From Lederbergia wuyishanensis (GTDB lineage Bacteria > Bacillota > Bacilli > Bacillales > Bacillaceae_C): 64,000 bases of DNA. A program made the translations under genes and the position numbers. Shown here one piece after another: positions 32,955-42,022 of this stretch. Numbering within the stretch: the first letter of the stretch is position 1; the number at the start of each line of letters is the position of its first letter. Location: NCBI RefSeq assembly GCF_022900255.1, contig NZ_JALIRM010000013.1, positions 141,940 through 205,939 on the forward strand. Direction: 5' to 3'. The notes under the pieces are model-generated. The model saw only the letters and a list, made by a program, of their open reading frames with translations, did not search any database and was not told where the DNA came from.

Positions 32955-34364
32955 TTATAGTTGTGCTCGATATATTTCTTCCCAATTATGCAAGAGCGTA
33001 CTTTCAATCTTTTTATCGCGTTCCGTCTTTGCCTTTACAAAAGAATAGAATGATTTTATAAGCATCAACAACTCTGCGTAATTAAAAGCAAGTGGGTTCC
33101 AACCGTTCAACCACATTTTCATAATATTTGTAGACATCGTTAAGGAATGGGCCACCGTAAGCATACTATTAAGCTTGTAGTCTCGCTTGAAATCAACATT
33201 TGTTTCAGGCTTTGTCATCCATCTATAGCTTCGAACAATCATCTCTACAGAAAGAGGCACTAGAGACATTACGAGAAAATGATTGAAGTTATATCCTCCA
33301 ACGGAATACATGCGTTCAGCAAGCTCATTCAGTTTCATGTTTCTCATCGTACCACGGTCATTTATTTCAAAAGGTGTGTCTAACGTAATGGCTTGAGTTA
33401 GTGAGAAAAATGGAGGTACCACCCCTTTTGGAGTACCGATATCCGTAATAAAATGTGCTAATGTTTTTGTAATCGATAAAAATAGATTCGTTCCTACAAA
33501 GTTAGGATTATCTAACACAGCCAATTTTCCACTTTGGTCAAACACCGAAATGGTCCCATTCATGCAATCTAAAACACCAAAAATAAGTTGTAAAACAGGG
33601 TCGTGTCCAGGTGTTTTCAGCCTATGAAGATTGGCATTCATCTTAATAGGTCCTTCTTCACTTATAATTCGATCAAAGGACTTTACATTAACGGCATCGT
33701 ATGGCGTTTTTGCCCAGCTTTCCAAATTTCTAATCGTTGCATTATTTTCTGGATTCAAGTAAGAATCCATCATTTTGTTAACCCATTTCCCTGCAGGACT
33801 CTTCTGAGATTGTGGTACATATTTATCTGCAGCTCTTGCTGGCATTTTGACAACAAGCAAGTCTACTAAAAAGCCGACGAGGGCAGCTAGTCCAACTATC
33901 GTATAATCCCATTTTGTCCAACGGGTATCACCGAACTCTTGGTGAAACTTATTTTCTATTTCTCTATATTGTTGGGCTGACAACAACTGTTTAATGGGAT
34001 CAATTGTCAAGTCCAATTCATATTTTGCCATATATGAATCGATGTTTTCCTCGTATTCATCCCAATTAGTACCAACAACAATCGGAAGCCGCTCAAAGCT
34101 TGGCGGTTTTATATTGGCCATTTCATTGCTTGATAATTGGATAGAATTAGATGTTTCCACACCTTCTAAATCCAAATCCAACCTATTGATTCCGAGTGAA
34201 GCAAAGAGCTGGTTCATTTGCTCATCCGCCTCATCCAGCTTTGTTTTTTGAGCTGCATTTCCCTCTTTCAATTCACTTCCAACTGCTTGTACATCGCTTA
34301 ACGTTTTCGATATTCTTTTTATTTGGTCATCTTGGACAAGTAATGCTTTCTCAATTTTTTTCAT
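32955..34364 (-). CDS. Unrecognised membrane protein, second gene of a coupled pair
   Basis: A 469-residue protein of no recognised family. Residues 1-75 look like a coiled coil (QDDQIKRISKTLSDVQ, AAQKTKLDEADEQMNQL). One clear membrane span lies at about 157-178 (YTIVGLAALVGFLVDLLVV). A large middle region carries conserved-looking His/Asp sites: LHRLKTPGHDPVLQ, TLAHFITDIGTPKG and GYNFNHFLVMS, which could bind metal. Hydrophobic helices follow, for example MSLVPLSVEMIV and the end AELLMLIKSFYSF. It starts 3 bases after the stop of the upstream gene, with AAGGA supplied by that gene's last codons, so translation is coupled. It likely acts in a complex with its partner. Confidence 0.75.
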   Translation of the reverse strand: MKKIEKALLVQDDQIKRISKTLSDVQAVGSELKEGNAAQKTKLDEADEQMNQLFASLGINRLDLDLEGVETSNSIQLSSNEMANIKPPSFERLPIVVGTNWDEYEENIDSYMAKYELDLTIDPIKQLLSAQQYREIENKFHQEFGDTRWTKWDYTIVGLAALVGFLVDLLVVKMPARAADKYVPQSQKSPAGKWVNKMMDSYLNPENNATIRNLESWAKTPYDAVNVKSFDRIISEEGPIKMNANLHRLKTPGHDPVLQLIFGVLDCMNGTISVFDQSGKLAVLDNPNFVGTNLFLSITKTLAHFITDIGTPKGVVPPFFSLTQAITLDTPFEINDRGTMRNMKLNELAERMYSVGGYNFNHFLVMSLVPLSVEMIVRSYRWMTKPETNVDFKRDYKLNSMLTVAHSLTMSTNIMKMWLNGWNPLAFNYAELLMLIKSFYSFVKAKTERDKKIESTLLHNWEEIYRAQL

Positions 34365-34367
34365 AGA

Positions 34368-35786
34368 TTAATCCTTTTGCTCCAATACTGCTTGTAAATC
34401 GATGCCCTTTTCTTGAAGGGTTTTTAATGCCTTCGTAAAAATAGCTAGCTCCTTCCCAAGCTTTTCAAGTCTTTGCTTATTAACTTCTTGTTCAAGGGCA
34501 ATTTCTATTACTTTTTCCGCGAAGAAATTCACATCTTCTGCTAAATTATTAATCGTTTTTTGATTGTTTTTAATGATTTCTTGAATAAAAAATTCGCGTT
34601 TCTGAGTTTTCGAACGCTCGCTACCACCAGTCAACCACTGAATACCTTTATATACACCCACACCGGCAATCACGACAACGCCAATTCCCGTCACCATCGA
34701 AGATAATCCTAGCACTCCTCCAAGCCCAAGAGCCGCTAGTCCGGATGTAAGTCCGGCTGCACTCAAGCCGACAACACTTCCACTCATATAGATTGCAGCA
34801 ATTGGAACACCTACCGCAGCAGCTCTTGCAGACAATTCCTTCGCATTTTTCACAATTTGATCGTCTTTTACTTCGCCACGCATTATTTTTTCATCATTTT
34901 TAATCCCTTGTTCAATCACAGCAATTTGATTTTCATCAATATCATATCGTTCCGCCAGATTAACAATAGACTCTACCTCCAACGCTGGAGTATCAGTTCC
35001 TCTCACTCGATGGACTCGAATCATATCTTTTACTAATGATATTTTCAATGCATTTTCGCTTCCGCGTGGAATGTTAACAATCATTCTTTCTAATAGTGCA
35101 TCAATTGTTAATGACGGCTCTGCCACATAAGATCGAATCTTGTGACGCAACTCTGCATCAAAATTCAATTGCGCCATAAGCGTCTGTATTTCAGAAAGTG
35201 ACTTCGCATCCACTTCATCATTCTCATTCATGACAAATTGAACGATAGCTTTTACGTAGTTCAGCTTCACATCTTCATGCATATCTTCCAAAATCATGAT
35301 TTTATCTGTTTCATCAATTAAGTTTTGATCTTTCGATTCAATTACCTTTTGTAAAAATAAATATAGTTGTTCGCCATCTACGTATAGATTATTAACAGCA
35401 AAGATGATCCTTTCATCCGCTTCAATATGTAATGTATAGTTAATTTTGTCAGGCTTGTTCTTTCTCGGAACCGCAACCTCTTCTTTTTCTACTTTCGTAA
35501 TCGAATTAAAATTAATATATGTTGGCTTTACAAGAATTTCTTTATAATAAAATCCCGCCTTTGTAATAAGAAAACCGTCCTTCGCACTACCAAAAGTTGT
35601 TCCATCATAAAGAGCAATAACATTTGTTGCATTAATTCCTTCTCCGTAAGATTGAAGAGCATTTTGCAGCTTCTTCTCCGGTATATCCGGCTGTACATAA
35701 GCTTTGCCCATTTCGCCTACTAGTTGCGGTGCAAATTGTGAGATAATCCCTTCAAAATTCTGTGTATCTGCAGCTGTTAATGTCAC
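34368..35786 (-). CDS. Unrecognised TerB/PH-like membrane-active protein, first gene of a coupled pair
   Basis: A 472-residue protein, not recognised as a whole. Residues 35-130 (VIALYDGTTFGSAKDGFLITKAGFYY) resemble a bacterial PH-like/YcxB-type sheet. Residues 155-215 (KLNYVKAIVQFVMNENDEVD, then SLSEIQTLMAQL) resemble a TerB-like helical bundle. Two Gly/Ala-rich hydrophobic stretches (about 320-375, GLAALGLGGVLGLSSMVTGIG) look like a membrane hairpin or glycine zipper. The last 90 residues are a coiled coil (QEVNKQRLEKLGKELAIF). Start is GTG 35786 behind GGGGG, immediately after an in-frame TGA. Both domain labels are pattern-based. It forms a unit with the next gene. Confidence 0.75.
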   Translation of the reverse strand: MTLTAADTQNFEGIISQFAPQLVGEMGKAYVQPDIPEKKLQNALQSYGEGINATNVIALYDGTTFGSAKDGFLITKAGFYYKEILVKPTYINFNSITKVEKEEVAVPRKNKPDKINYTLHIEADERIIFAVNNLYVDGEQLYLFLQKVIESKDQNLIDETDKIMILEDMHEDVKLNYVKAIVQFVMNENDEVDAKSLSEIQTLMAQLNFDAELRHKIRSYVAEPSLTIDALLERMIVNIPRGSENALKISLVKDMIRVHRVRGTDTPALEVESIVNLAERYDIDENQIAVIEQGIKNDEKIMRGEVKDDQIVKNAKELSARAAAVGVPIAAIYMSGSVVGLSAAGLTSGLAALGLGGVLGLSSMVTGIGVVVIAGVGVYKGIQWLTGGSERSKTQKREFFIQEIIKNNQKTINNLAEDVNFFAEKVIEIALEQEVNKQRLEKLGKELAIFTKALKTLQEKGIDLQAVLEQKD

Positions 35787-35930
35787 TCATATTCCCCCAA
35801 AGTCCCTTATAATTTGAACTTAATTTTACAATAAAACATCTCATAACATTAGTAAATAATATAAAATTTGGGTTAGTGGCTAAATTCAGAGACGACTACA
35901 TACTACTTAAATTCTATAACAAAACCCACG

Positions 35931-35954
35931 GCATCCCTTGTATACGTGGGTTTT
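35931..35954 (-). terminator. Terminator of the ABC exporter gene
   Basis: AAAACCCACG (35931-35940) pairs with CGTGGGTTTT (35945-35954), about 30 bases beyond the stop of the ABC exporter on the minus strand. Confidence 0.85.
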
Positions 35955-35982
35955 ACAATCAAAGTTTTTTAAATCCCATTCA

Positions 35983-37752
35983 TTATCCTGCCTGAGTTAA
36001 TCCATCACCATTTAACAAATTCTGCTTCGAGTATAATTCTTTGTAATAACCATTACGTCTAAGCAAGCTTTGATGGTTTCCGTTTTCGACAATTTCACCT
36101 TTTTTCACAACAAATATCGTATCCGCGTTTACAATCGTGGAGAGTCTATGGGCAATCATAATAATCGTTTTATCTTTTTCAAACTGGTTGATCGATTCCT
36201 GAACAAGCTTTTCACTTTCATTATCTAGTGCGCTTGTTGCTTCATCTAAAATAATGAGAGAAGGATTTTTTAAGAATACACGGGCCAGGGCAATTCGCTG
36301 TTTCTGACCGCCTGATAGCCTGATTCCTCTTTCTCCAATCTCTGTATCGTATTCTTGTGGTAATTCTGAAATAAAATCATGAGCAAAAGCCTTTTTGGCA
36401 GCAGCGATGATTTCATCATCCGTCGCATCTAACCTTGCCATTTTAATATTATCTTTGATTGAAGTACTGTATAAGAAATTATCCTGTGTCACAATCCCCA
36501 TATGTTCCCTAAGACTGGCAATCGAGTAGTCTTTAATATTTACTCCATCAATTAATACATCACCTTTAGTCGCATCATACATTCTTAGCAACAGTTGAAG
36601 AATTGTGCTCTTTCCACCGCCGCTTTCGCCGACAAATGCATATGTTTTTCCTTTCTCTAATGTCAATGACATGTTTTTAATGATTTCATTTTTTCCATCA
36701 TAGGCGAACGATACATTATTTAATTGAATCGATTGGTGAAATTGCTTTAATTCAACAGGCTTTTCACTTTCTATAATAGTTGAAGGAGTAAGAAAGAAAT
36801 CAAAGATCCTATTAAGGGCAACATTTCCTTCTACAATTGATGGATAAGCATTTACCAGCGCCGCTACTGGACTTCTCATTTTGTCTACATACGCGAAAAA
36901 AGCAATTAAACTACCGATTGTTAAGCTTCCATCTATTACATATAGACTTGCCACTATCGCTACGATAAATGGCGTCATGTCACTTAGAACATTTACGGAC
37001 GCTAACATGACGGCATTCACTCGGGCATGCTTATCTGTCAAGCCATCAAAATGGATTAAATGTTCATCCAGTTCTTCTTTGTCACGCTTTTCAGCTGCAA
37101 ATAATTTTGATAGAAAAGCACCCTGTATCTTTTCAAATATAAAACCACTCATTACAGATCGATACTTCATCATGTTCCGGGTGGTTCTTTTTAATTTCTT
37201 AGATAAAAGATGGGCTAAAACAAATTGAAAACCAACTAATAAAACCGATAGCACAGCTAGTTTCACATTAAGAGTCACCATAACAGTTATTACAAAGAGC
37301 AAAACAATCATTTCAATCCAAATGTTCCCGAACATTGCGGTTAAAAAGCCTCTTACCTTTTCAATATCATCGAAAAAGCGAGTTCCGATTTCACCACTTT
37401 TGTTGTCTACAAAGTATTTTGCGTCCAATGAATGGACCTTTTGAAAGGCATCTTTCCGAAGCTGTTTTATAATATTGTTGTTAGCCTTATGAATACAAAA
37501 CTGCCGTACATATTCCATTGGAGTTCTAAGAAAAAGAAACACAATGATCATTCCTGCAGAAATGTATAAAAGTTGTTCAAGCATTTCCGCTCGGCTTAAA
37601 GCTTCATTTTGCAGTAATTGATCAAATATATATTTCAAAATTAATGGAACAAAAAGCGGAATTAAAAATCGAAAAACACTTCCTATAAACCCTATGAGAT
37701 ACCATTTACTAACCTGTTTCACATACGGCATAAATAATTGATAGTTATTCAT
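35983..37752 (-). CDS. ABC exporter half-transporter (TMD-NBD fusion)
   Basis: A 589-residue ABC exporter. About six spans occupy residues 1-320, followed by an ATPase domain with GESGGGKST (Walker A), LSGGQKQRIALARV (signature), SLIILDEATSALD (Walker B) and the H-loop IAHRLST. It works as a homodimer or heterodimer, expelling lipids, peptides or drugs, and resembles YwjA/MsbA-like exporters. The ATG at 37752 follows AAAGGAG. Its promoter carries three TGCGG half-sites shared with the ABC/FtsX operon at 42.7 kb, so it probably belongs to the ComA-like regulon here. Confidence 0.9.
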   Translation of the reverse strand: MNNYQLFMPYVKQVSKWYLIGFIGSVFRFLIPLFVPLILKYIFDQLLQNEALSRAEMLEQLLYISAGMIIVFLFLRTPMEYVRQFCIHKANNNIIKQLRKDAFQKVHSLDAKYFVDNKSGEIGTRFFDDIEKVRGFLTAMFGNIWIEMIVLLFVITVMVTLNVKLAVLSVLLVGFQFVLAHLLSKKLKRTTRNMMKYRSVMSGFIFEKIQGAFLSKLFAAEKRDKEELDEHLIHFDGLTDKHARVNAVMLASVNVLSDMTPFIVAIVASLYVIDGSLTIGSLIAFFAYVDKMRSPVAALVNAYPSIVEGNVALNRIFDFFLTPSTIIESEKPVELKQFHQSIQLNNVSFAYDGKNEIIKNMSLTLEKGKTYAFVGESGGGKSTILQLLLRMYDATKGDVLIDGVNIKDYSIASLREHMGIVTQDNFLYSTSIKDNIKMARLDATDDEIIAAAKKAFAHDFISELPQEYDTEIGERGIRLSGGQKQRIALARVFLKNPSLIILDEATSALDNESEKLVQESINQFEKDKTIIMIAHRLSTIVNADTIFVVKKGEIVENGNHQSLLRRNGYYKELYSKQNLLNGDGLTQAG

Positions 37753-37795
37753 CGTCCGTACTCCTTTCAATCATTTGATCCTATTGATTGATGTC

Positions 37796-37871
37796 ATTGT
37801 ACGGTGATTTCACCTCTTGCAAACCGCAGTATTTGTGAATCAACCCCGCATGGTTTTGGAGCCATACCGCA
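37796..37871 (-). promoter_or_regulatory. Promoter with three TGCGG half-sites (module A)
   Basis: On the minus strand, TGCGG occurs at complements of 37867-37871, 37846-37850 and 37824-37828, spaced 21 and 22 bases. CTGCGGTTTGCAAG overlaps the -35 region. A -10, TACAAT (complement of 37796-37801), starts 22 bases downstream of the last half-site. The same layout and much of the same sequence recurs at 42775-42849. Confidence 0.7.
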
Positions 37872-37884
37872 AGTTTTTGTGGGA

Positions 37885-38015
37885 ACAATAAGAAATGCAC
37901 AAGGCACGCAGCCTAGACGACAAGCAAATGTTCTGTGGCTCAATAGTCCGTACTTTGACTTTTGAGGCGCAGGTTTCTGACTTCGAGCAGTTAGTGCCTA
38001 GAGCTAGACAATGAA
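37885..38015. repeat. Dispersed intergenic repeat of Bacillaceae type
   Basis: About 130 bases start with AACAATAAGAAATGCACAAGG and end with GTGCCTAGAGCTAGACAATG. They are markedly more GC-rich than the flanks and have inverted ends that can pair (GCACAAGGC / GTGCCTAG). The inner GTCCGTACTTTGACTTTTGAG and the GAGCTAGACAAT end resemble a noncoding repeat frequently met between Bacillaceae genes. No ORF. No second copy was found in this window, so the repeat call rests on recognition. Confidence 0.55.
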
Positions 38016-38067
38016 AGACTTTTTTCAAAATAATGATCGTATAAAATTTTATACTTTCCTATCAAAC

Positions 38068-38091
38068 AAAAAAATCTACCAAAATGGTAGA
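38068..38091 (-). terminator. Terminator of the flavoprotein gene
   Basis: TCTACC and GGTAGA arms (38075-38091) lie right behind the stop codon, and a run of seven Ts follows on the minus strand. Confidence 0.85.
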
Positions 38092-38092
38092 C

Positions 38093-39130
38093 TTATAAAT
38101 TTAAATGTTTAACTAAATATTCAGCGTCTTCTCCTACCCCTAAAAGAAGAGCTGATCCTCTTCGATTCTGCCAAGGTAGACCCAGAAAGTATAAGCCATC
38201 ACTTTCAGTTACACCTTTAGTATGTTTTATATTGCCATTCCCATCAAAAAGAATAGGAATATCAATCCAGGAGTAATCTTTTTTAAAACCAGTTGCCCAA
38301 ATGACATTTTGTACACGTAAAGTGGACAAGTCCTCAAATTCAATGACATTTTTACGGCCAGATTTTGTTCTAGCTTTAAGATGAACTTTCTTATTCTTTA
38401 TTTTTTCTTTCAATTCATAACCGAATATAGGATCAGGTTGGCCTTTTACTTTTTTTCCGATAAAGGAATCTCCACTTGCCTTCAATAAACCGATTTTCTC
38501 ACACCACCAAAAGAAACTTTTTCCCCCGATAGATAAAGGGAGGAAGCGAATTTTATGACTAATGGATAGGTAGGTTTCATAAGAATCCGATAATTCTACG
38601 GCTATTTGTGCACCCGAATTTCCCCCACCGACGACTAGCACAGAACCTTTATTCAATTGAGCTTGATTTTTATATTCAGAAGAATGAAGTTGAACAATGT
38701 CTTTTGGAAGGTCTTTTGCAAAAGATGGGATTCTAGGAGTATGAAAAGGACCTGTTGCGATGATTACTTTTTTGGACCTAATTATAGAGTCATTTGTGAC
38801 GATATGGTATTCATCATTTTCTTTCCGAACCTTTATCACTTCACATTTTAACTGCATAGGCAAATCGAATGTCTGAGCATATTGCTGTAAGTAATCAGCA
38901 ATTTCATTTTTTGTTGGAAATCCAGATGGATCACCCTTTAAGTCCAAACCAGGTAAAGAACTATATGAGCGCGGAGTAAACAAGACTAGAGAATCATATC
39001 TTTTCCTCCACGCATCACCGACTGATTTATTGTTATCAAGAATCACAAATGATAAGGACGTCTTCCTTAAATAATAGCCCATGGCCAATCCTGCCTGGCC
39101 GCCACCTATAACCACTACATCATATATCAT
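38093..39130 (-). CDS. FAD-dependent CzcO-type monooxygenase/oxidoreductase
   Basis: A 345-residue flavoprotein with two dinucleotide folds: FAD-binding GGGQAGLA at about 9-16 and NADPH-binding VVGGGNSGAQIA near 165-176. VIIATGPFHTPRIP and NVIWATGFKKDYSWI are the typical hinge motifs. It resembles CzcO/YpdA-like flavin monooxygenases. The substrate is unknown and no metal-efflux gene is adjacent. It is monocistronic with its own terminator. Confidence 0.88.
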   Translation of the reverse strand: MIYDVVVIGGGQAGLAMGYYLRKTSLSFVILDNNKSVGDAWRKRYDSLVLFTPRSYSSLPGLDLKGDPSGFPTKNEIADYLQQYAQTFDLPMQLKCEVIKVRKENDEYHIVTNDSIIRSKKVIIATGPFHTPRIPSFAKDLPKDIVQLHSSEYKNQAQLNKGSVLVVGGGNSGAQIAVELSDSYETYLSISHKIRFLPLSIGGKSFFWWCEKIGLLKASGDSFIGKKVKGQPDPIFGYELKEKIKNKKVHLKARTKSGRKNVIEFEDLSTLRVQNVIWATGFKKDYSWIDIPILFDGNGNIKHTKGVTESDGLYFLGLPWQNRRGSALLLGVGEDAEYLVKHLNL

Positions 39131-39272
39131 AATCTCACACCTATCATAACTGGTTTATCTAACTCACTATCACAATATGAAAGATCAATTGCTATTTTAG
39201 TAGTTGTTCAAAACTCGTTCCTATTTTTAACTCACAGGAATATATTAAACATTATCTATTTACATATTCAAA

Positions 39273-39443
39273 CTATTTTGGTAAATATATTTTTCTAGAA
39301 AATAATCTATTTTTGAATGGGAATTTCCTTATATAAGGTCGATTTGCTCTTTTAGCTGGATACATCCACGCCCTAGCAGCTATTCTTTGCCGTTCACGCT
39401 CTTTAAACTTCATAATTTTTTCTTCAACATATATATTATTCAC
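39273..39443 (-). CDS. Small basic protein of 56 residues
   Basis: An intact frame from GTG (complement of 39441-39443) to TAG (complement of 39273-39275), with AAGGGTGA 5 bases upstream. The product is strongly basic: KFKERERQRIAARAWMYP, then RANRPYIRKFPFKNRLFSRK. No family is recognised. The good ribosome binding site and the strongly biased composition favour a real gene, but conservation must be tested. It lies between an ABC permease and the flavoprotein. Confidence 0.55.
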   Translation of the reverse strand: MNNIYVEEKIMKFKERERQRIAARAWMYPAKRANRPYIRKFPFKNRLFSRKIYLPK

Positions 39444-39538
39444 AGTTATTCACCCTTTGATTTGTAAATTCCCCAAATCCATCTATCATTCGTAACTGGG
39501 GCAGAGATCATGTTCCGCCCCATATGATCGCGTTCATT

Positions 39539-42022
39539 TTACTCGTATCTTAATGCTTCACTTAGTTTTGTTTTTGCAGCACTTGAGGCTGGTGCTAAAC
39601 TGGAAATCAAGCTAACGGAAAGTCCAAACAGAGTAGTTGTAACGATGATGATCCATGAGATTCCAAAATCAAAAGTAAGTGAACTTACTTCCATAAAGGT
39701 AGAAGTAATATAGATTAACAGAATTCCAAACAACGAGCCGATTATTGTTGCCGCAAGCCCAATACCAAAGCCTTCTAACAGAATCATTCCGATTATTTGG
39801 CGACGTGTTATTCCGACTGCACGCATCACCCCAATTTCACGAATCCGTTCCATCACACTAATGACCAATGTGTTAGTGATTCCTATTCCTGATACTATGA
39901 TAGCTAAGACGACGAGTCCGTTTATAATCGTGAATGACCCCGTAAAGGTTGCACTAATGACAGACACCCAATCTTCCGGCCCAAACATTTCTTCAATTCT
40001 TTCGCCAAACTGGTCAAAGATTCTTTCCCTTAATTGGAGCGGACTTGTATTCTCATTTTTTATAACAAGAGCATTTCTTTCAAATTTAAGTCCGAAACTC
40101 TCTTTGAAGGTCTCTTCTTTCATAAAAGCACCATAGCCGCTGTTTTTCATCGAGTCGACAATACCAGCAACCTTATATGCTTTTAAACCTTTTAAAGTAT
40201 CTAGCCAAATACTCTCCCCGACCTTACCGCCCCACACATCATAAGCAATTTTGTCTAAAAGAATTTCATCCGAATTTAATTGTTTTATTCGATCACTATT
40301 TCGCATGTCCGGTATTGTAAACAGGGAAAATCGGTCAATCCATTCCTCACCAACACCATAAACGGGCAATTTACGCTGTTGATCATGTAGATTCCAGACG
40401 ACAGATTGCAAGGAATAAGTAACAGCTTCATCCACACCCTCAATGTTCTTCAAAGCTTCTAAATCCTCTTTTTCAACGTGGTGGAACATGATATCTAGAT
40501 TTCCCCCATACGATGAATAGATGACTCTTTCATATGTTTGCAAAAGAGCAGAATTCAAAGAACTCATTAATACAATCATCGTAATTCCTAAACAAAGAAT
40601 GGCGGATGTCATGGAAGTACGGCCTAAATTACGATATATATTACGTGTAGCCATTTCTCCTGAAAATTGAAATACGAGCCTATAAACACTCTTTAAGAGG
40701 AAATCAAATAGTTTAAAAAGATAGGGATAAACTAAAATGATTCCTATCATCAACGGAATGATTAAGAGTAAATGCTTAATAAAAAACCCGGATATAATCA
40801 ACAATATTCCAATAATAGCAAGCCAATTATTTGGTCTAAAGGATGTGGCTTGGTTTTCTTTCAGCACCTCAATAACACTTACATTTCCTTCCTGACGAAT
40901 CGGGTACCACGCTGCGAGAACTGGTACTATCATTCCAGCAAGAACAGACAATATCATGCCCTTCATCATGACCATGCTGCCTTCATATACGCTATATATT
41001 AAAAAGATAAGGGATTTTAAACCAAGTCCAAATGCATATCCCAACAATAATCCGCAAGTTGTTCCAATTACCGAAATCAGTATGACTTCAGTAAAAACCA
41101 TCGATTGTATGTCCGTGGGTGTATAACCCACTGTCTTTAATACCGCAAATTCATTTCTTCGTTCTTTCATATTTACATAGAAAGAATTGAAAATGATAAA
41201 AGCACTAAGTGCGATACCTAGGCATCCGGCAATGTAGAGAGCGAGAAAGAAGGAATCTAACGTTTTAAACGTTGATTCAAAATCGATCACTACAGGTTGC
41301 ATATAGATTGCATCGTAATTTTTCACGAATTGATCTAGTTGACTTTCCATCCTTTCTAGCTTCGATGCGTCATTTATTTTCACTTGGATATTGTCAATTT
41401 TTCCTGAAAGACGATACCAATCCTGTACTATGCTTAACGGTACGGCCACAGACCATGGGTGATAGTTTGCCATTGACCAGCTAGATGGTCCCATAAGTTC
41501 AACCGTATATTTGACGATTGCAGAAACTTTAATACTTTGTACTCCATGATCTGTTTTAAAAGAAATGGAATCCCCCACATCGACTTTCCATACTTTTGCT
41601 GTTCGATCCGTAATGACAGCCCCGCCTGAATCCAAACTGCCTTTAACTACATGGAAACCCGTAACTGGAGTATCTAAATCACTATATCCTGTTAAGACAA
41701 CTCTTTTTTGAATCGGAGAAAGATTTCCTGCTTCTATCTCTATCTTTGTATTTTCTTTCAACACAGCAATGGATGTCATATTTTTTATTTTCTTTACATC
41801 TTGATAAACCTTTTCTGAAAAATAAGCCTCTGTCCCATTAATATTAAAATCAGCTTTTCCGAAAGCGTTTTTTAAGTAAATTGGAAAAGCTTTTTCGGCT
41901 GAGTCAACAGCAGCAACTACCGCAAATGTAGAAGCTACCCCAATGACAATCGATAAAATCATTAGAAAGCTTCGTAGCTTTCTTCGCATTAGATTACGCC
42001 ATGCTACTTGCCAGTGATTCAT
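39539..42022 (-). CDS. ABC transporter permease with two FtsX domains
   Basis: An 827-residue permease: an N-terminal span ([24 protein letters not shown]), a large outer domain (about 40-250), a first FtsX core (260-380), further spans (395-440), a second outer domain and a second FtsX core (700-820, ending GIGITNTLVISVMERIREIGVMRAVGITRRQ). It pairs with the ATPase encoded upstream, overlapping it by 29 bases, with AAAGGGAGTGG ahead of its ATG. Such transporters release lipoproteins or remove peptide antibiotics from the membrane. The operon is likely controlled by the neighbouring two-component system. Confidence 0.9.
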   Translation of the reverse strand: MNHWQVAWRNLMRRKLRSFLMILSIVIGVASTFAVVAAVDSAEKAFPIYLKNAFGKADFNINGTEAYFSEKVYQDVKKIKNMTSIAVLKENTKIEIEAGNLSPIQKRVVLTGYSDLDTPVTGFHVVKGSLDSGGAVITDRTAKVWKVDVGDSISFKTDHGVQSIKVSAIVKYTVELMGPSSWSMANYHPWSVAVPLSIVQDWYRLSGKIDNIQVKINDASKLERMESQLDQFVKNYDAIYMQPVVIDFESTFKTLDSFFLALYIAGCLGIALSAFIIFNSFYVNMKERRNEFAVLKTVGYTPTDIQSMVFTEVILISVIGTTCGLLLGYAFGLGLKSLIFLIYSVYEGSMVMMKGMILSVLAGMIVPVLAAWYPIRQEGNVSVIEVLKENQATSFRPNNWLAIIGILLIISGFFIKHLLLIIPLMIGIILVYPYLFKLFDFLLKSVYRLVFQFSGEMATRNIYRNLGRTSMTSAILCLGITMIVLMSSLNSALLQTYERVIYSSYGGNLDIMFHHVEKEDLEALKNIEGVDEAVTYSLQSVVWNLHDQQRKLPVYGVGEEWIDRFSLFTIPDMRNSDRIKQLNSDEILLDKIAYDVWGGKVGESIWLDTLKGLKAYKVAGIVDSMKNSGYGAFMKEETFKESFGLKFERNALVIKNENTSPLQLRERIFDQFGERIEEMFGPEDWVSVISATFTGSFTIINGLVVLAIIVSGIGITNTLVISVMERIREIGVMRAVGITRRQIIGMILLEGFGIGLAATIIGSLFGILLIYITSTFMEVSSLTFDFGISWIIIVTTTLFGLSVSLISSLAPASSAAKTKLSEALRYE

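Noticed and set aside
39497..39530. GGGGC/GCCCC and GATCAT/ATGATC inverted pairs after the FtsX permease gene
   Set aside because: They are mutually exclusive and have no T run, so a terminator is not supported.
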